Source: Pseudomonadota bacterium (lineage in GTDB: Bacteria > Pseudomonadota > Gammaproteobacteria > Burkholderiales > Burkholderiaceae_C). Taken from it: a DNA stretch of 64,000 nt. Below the pieces are notes generated by a model. It saw only the letters and a list, made by a program, of their open reading frames with translations, searched no databases and had not been told where the DNA came from. Location: contig JAKAXL010000005.1 of the NCBI GenBank assembly GCA_021816585.1, positions 1 through 64,000 on the forward strand. Direction: 5' to 3'. Shown one piece after another: positions 61,954 to 64,000 of this stretch. Numbering within the stretch: position 1 is the stretch's first letter; each line of letters begins with the position of its first letter. A program made the translations under genes and the position numbers.

Positions 61954-62465
61954 CGCTGCCCGCCCTCCAGTCCGCTCAGCAAGGTGTCCAGTCGCGCCGG
62001 GTCGACGCGCGCATGCAGCGCGCCGTCCACCGTCAGCGCCGGCGACGCCGCGCACAGCCCCAGGCAGTACACCGGCTCGACCTGCAACTGCCCGTCGGCG
62101 CTGCGACAGCCGTGGCCGTTCGCGCCCCGTACGTCGCAGCCCGTGCGCTCGACGGCGCGGCGGTACAGCGCATCCGCCCCCATCGACTTGCACGATTCGG
62201 CCCGGCACACCTGCACCACGTGGCGCGCCGGGGCCTCGGTGCGGAAGTGGTGGTAGTAGCTGACGACCCCGTGCACCTCGGCGCGCGACAGGTTCAGTCC
62301 CCTGGCGATCTGCGGCAACACGTCGCCGGGGATGTAACCGAGGGTGTCCTGGATCTCGTGCAGGATCGGCAACAGCGGGCCGGGCTGGTCGGCCCAGCGC
62401 GCCAGTGCGCGGGCAACGACTTCGCCTGCGTCCGGGTGCTCTGCGCCTTGCGGGGTTTCGCGCAT
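61950..62465 (-). CDS. fdsG: Formate dehydrogenase gamma subunit FdsG (NuoE-like), 171 aa
   Basis: First gene of the operon. NuoE/HoxE-type [2Fe-2S] thioredoxin-fold protein: LPILHEIQDTLGYIP, VVSYYHHFRTEAP, and the four cysteines in VCRAESCKSMG and PVYCLGLCAASPA. It moves electrons between FdsA and FdsB. GGAG lies five bases before the ATG. Confidence 0.93.
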   Translation of the reverse strand: MRETPQGAEHPDAGEVVARALARWADQPGPLLPILHEIQDTLGYIPGDVLPQIARGLNLSRAEVHGVVSYYHHFRTEAPARHVVQVCRAESCKSMGADALYRRAVERTGCDVRGANGHGCRSADGQLQVEPVYCLGLCAASPALTVDGALHARVDPARLDTLLSGLEGGQR

Positions 62466-62554
62466 GATGTCTCCGTGCGGTGAAGCGGGAACGATCGGGC
62501 GGGGAGCGCAGCGGTGATCGCCGCCGAATCCCCGCCAGCGTTTCTACTCAGTCC

Positions 62555-62583
62555 ACTTTAGGATCCTCGAATGCGATGCGCAA
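62555..62583 (-). promoter_or_regulatory. Candidate fds operon promoter
   Basis: On the minus strand TTGCGC and TAAAGT are 17 bases apart. The start site would be near 62548, about 83 bases upstream of fdsG. The -35 is poor, typical of activator-dependent promoters. Confidence 0.45.
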
Positions 62584-62604
62584 TATGCTTTGGCCGCCGC
62601 ACCC

Positions 62605-62640
62605 CATAAGCAACCGGACTCATAAGGCAAAACCCCTATG
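62605..62640. promoter_or_regulatory. Repeated CATAAG boxes, putative operator of the formate regulator
   Basis: CATAAG at 62605-62610 and 62621-62626 are 16 bases apart. The second is part of an imperfect inverted repeat CATAAGG-N6-CCTATG running into the regulator's ATG. The cluster lies just upstream of the candidate fds promoter, where an activator would bind, and over the regulator's own start. Confidence 0.5.
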
Positions 62641-63792
62641 TTTGAGGTCACGATCGAACCTCGCTGGTCGCTGCGCCTGGACAACGGAGAAGCGCTGTCC
62701 GAGCGCACCATCGCGTTGTTGTGCGCGGTGGCCGAGCACGGCAGCTTGTTGCGTGCGTGCGCCGCGGTGGGGGTGTCGTATCGCCACGCCTGGGCCCTGA
62801 TCCGCGACGGCGAGGCGCTGCTGGGAATGCCCTTGCTGCTGATGGAGCGCGGCAAGGGCTCGCGCCTGAGTCCGCTGTCGGAGCGCCTGGTATGGGCCGA
62901 TCGCCGCGTCGCCGCGCGGCTGTCGCCGACGCTGGATTCGCTGGCCTCCGAGCTCGAGGCCGAGATCGGGCGCGTGCAGCACGAGCATGAGCAGCCGCTG
63001 CGCATACGCGCCAGCCACGGCTTCGCGGTGGAGGCGCTGCACCACCGTCTCAACCGCGCCGGAGTGCTCAACGAGCTGCGCTACTGCAGCAGCGTCGACG
63101 CCGTGGCGTCGCTGGCGCTGGGCAATTGCGAACTGGCGGGCTTCCACATCCCCGGCGGCGAATTCGAGCGCGCCGCGCTCGATCACTACCGGCCGTGGCT
63201 GCAACCCGACTCGCAGCGCGCCATCGGGCTGGCCACGCGCCGCGTCGGGCTGATCGTGGCGCGCGGCGATCCGAAGAAGATCTACGGTATCGAGGACCTG
63301 GCGCGCGCCGAGCTGCGCTTCATCAACCGGCAGCCCGGATCGGGCACGCGCTTCCTGCTGGACCTGCTGCTGCGGCGCGCCGGCATCGAGCCGGCCCAGG
63401 TCAACGGCTACGAGCAATGCGAACTCACGCACGCCGCGGTGGCCGCCTACGTGGCCAGCGACATGGCCGACGTGGGGTTCGGCGTGGAAACCCCGGCGCG
63501 GCGCTTCAACCTCGATTTCGTGCCGATGCACACCGAGCGCTACTTCCTGCTGTGCCACGAACGCAAGCTGTCGGACCCGGCGCTGCGGCAGATGCTGCAG
63601 ACCCTGCGCGAAGCGGACTTCCGCGCCGAGGTCGACCGCCTGCCCGGGTACCAGGCCGACAACTGCGGACGCGTGTTCGAACTCGACGAGGCCTTCCCCG
63701 CGCTGCGCGTGCAGGCCTCGCCGGAAGCCTCCATGCAGCGCAGGCCGCGCCCGCGTGGCGGCCGGGTGCGGAACAACCCGCAAGGCACATAA
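62638..63792 (+). CDS. ModE/LysR-like regulator of formate dehydrogenase, 384 aa
   Basis: N-terminal winged HTH in ModE/LysR style (LSERTIALLCAVAEHGSLLRACAAVGVSYRHAWALI, residues 20-55, then GMPLLLMERGKGSRLSPL) followed by a periplasmic-binding-protein-like domain (residues 130-350; ELAGFHIPGG, RFINRQPGSGTRFLLDLLL). This is the domain order of molybdate- or molybdopterin-linked regulators, and it is divergent from the molybdoenzyme operon fds, as FdsR-type regulators are. The ligand could be molybdate or formate. The C-terminus is Arg/Pro-rich. Confidence 0.82.
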   Translation: MFEVTIEPRWSLRLDNGEALSERTIALLCAVAEHGSLLRACAAVGVSYRHAWALIRDGEALLGMPLLLMERGKGSRLSPLSERLVWADRRVAARLSPTLDSLASELEAEIGRVQHEHEQPLRIRASHGFAVEALHHRLNRAGVLNELRYCSSVDAVASLALGNCELAGFHIPGGEFERAALDHYRPWLQPDSQRAIGLATRRVGLIVARGDPKKIYGIEDLARAELRFINRQPGSGTRFLLDLLLRRAGIEPAQVNGYEQCELTHAAVAAYVASDMADVGFGVETPARRFNLDFVPMHTERYFLLCHERKLSDPALRQMLQTLREADFRAEVDRLPGYQADNCGRVFELDEAFPALRVQASPEASMQRRPRPRGGRVRNNPQGT

Positions 63793-63881
63793 CTTGTTTC
63801 TGTGGCAACATCCGGAAGCATCGACGACGTCGCGCCCCATGCAGCCGCGACGCGCAGCCAACGCTCGGGGAGGGCAGCAGC

Positions 63882-63962
63882 ATGCAAAGCCGGTCGCCAT
63901 GGCTGCCGCTGATCGCGCGGCAGCTTCGTAGCCGCACGCACGGTTCGTGCGTGCCCGCATGA
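63882..63962 (+). CDS. Possible 26-residue leader ORF
   Basis: ATG preceded by GGGGAGGG at about eight bases, encoding MQSRSPWLPLIARQLRS... and ending in a stop about a dozen bases before a GTG. The strong ribosome-binding site and the hairpin at its end suggest a leader peptide or upstream ORF for a gene beyond the window. Short length makes chance a real possibility. Confidence 0.3.
   Translation: MQSRSPWLPLIARQLRSRTHGSCVPA
63934..63954 (+). other. Perfect hairpin at the end of the small ORF
   Basis: GCACGCACG-GTT-CGTGCGTGC is a 9-bp perfect stem with a three-base loop, with no T tract. It overlaps the last codons of the small ORF. Confidence 0.55.
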
Positions 63963-63975
63963 GCCGGGATCCACG

Positions 63976-64000
63976 GTGCTCTCGCGCAAGTACCGCTACC
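63976..64000 (+). CDS. Possible start of a gene cut by the window end
   Basis: From GTG at 63976 the frame reads MLSRKYRY to the edge. There is no clear ribosome-binding site, and eight codons cannot be identified. Confidence 0.15.

Noticed and set aside
63126-63962. 278-aa ORF ending in the small leader ORF
   Set aside because: It overlaps the ModE/LysR-like gene in another frame with Arg/Ala/Gly-rich sequence; only its last 26 codons, after a good ribosome-binding site, are worth keeping as a separate candidate.

Overview
The window reads as one contiguous stretch of a high-GC betaproteobacterial chromosome, most likely Burkholderiales. This rests on gene content: fdsGBA-fdhD-fdsD soluble formate dehydrogenase, glnA followed by an ntrBC pair, NsrR next to a RIC repair protein, tamAB, a Burkholderia-style L-Ara4N (arn) operon and a LexA-boxed imuA-imuB-dnaE2 cassette. 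Genus cannot be fixed by eye. The DNA is visibly very GC-rich except for about 39.6-40.98 kb, which is clearly AT-richer and looks acquired.

Layout. 0-1.2 kb: the 3' half of tRNA-Thr(CGT) with its terminator, a gene-poor stretch and an outer-membrane beta-barrel gene. 1.2-4.5 kb: a translationally coupled phosphoesterase and MauG-type di-heme peroxidase. 4.7-9.6 kb: two tandem ketopantoate-reductase-like genes, a CBS protein, and a divergent lldR/lldD L-lactate module with two visible LldR/PdhR-type operators. 9.6-14 kb: an 11-bp tandem repeat, a thioesterase, a diguanylate cyclase, a nitroreductase, and nsrR next to ytfE/ric. 14-24.4 kb: a UvrD-like helicase behind a candidate LexA box, a MoxR/CoxE pair, a LysE exporter, and the SOS mutagenesis cassette imuA-imuB-dnaE2 behind a textbook LexA box. 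24.4-32.6 kb: an Lrp regulator divergent from a seven-gene arn operon (arnT, one flippase subunit, arnB, arnC, split arnA, arnD) ending in a strong terminator. 32.6-38 kb: acs, a YqhA-type membrane protein, class I fumarase, murI. 38-41 kb: small membrane proteins and a HicAB-type toxin-antitoxin locus in which hicA carries a one-base frameshift, with a 20-bp perfect palindrome upstream and an overlapping third gene. 41-49.7 kb: xth, ntrC, ntrB, a small secreted protein, glnA, a CinA/MoaB-like protein, an omega-amino-acid transaminase, a DUF1269 protein. 49.7-56.3 kb: tamA-tamB and a PaiB-type flavin protein. 56.3-64 kb: the formate dehydrogenase operon, its divergent ModE/LysR-like regulator, and a possible small leader ORF at the edge.

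How the parts fit. Several regulator-target pairs are readable from the DNA: LldR with lldD, NsrR with RIC, LexA with the mutasome (and perhaps the helicase), NtrB/NtrC with a sigma-54 promoter and two GCAC-N7-GTGC sites upstream of glnA, and the ModE-like regulator with repeats just upstream of a candidate fds promoter. The metabolic theme is oxidation of small carbon compounds (lactate, acetate, formate) plus nitrogen control. The envelope theme is lipid A modification and TamAB barrel assembly.

I found no CRISPR array, prophage, insertion sequence or rRNA. I did not find a clearly undescribed multi-gene system. The least explained items are the HicAB-plus-third-gene locus, the peroxidase-phosphoesterase pair and the small membrane genes near 38-39.6 kb.
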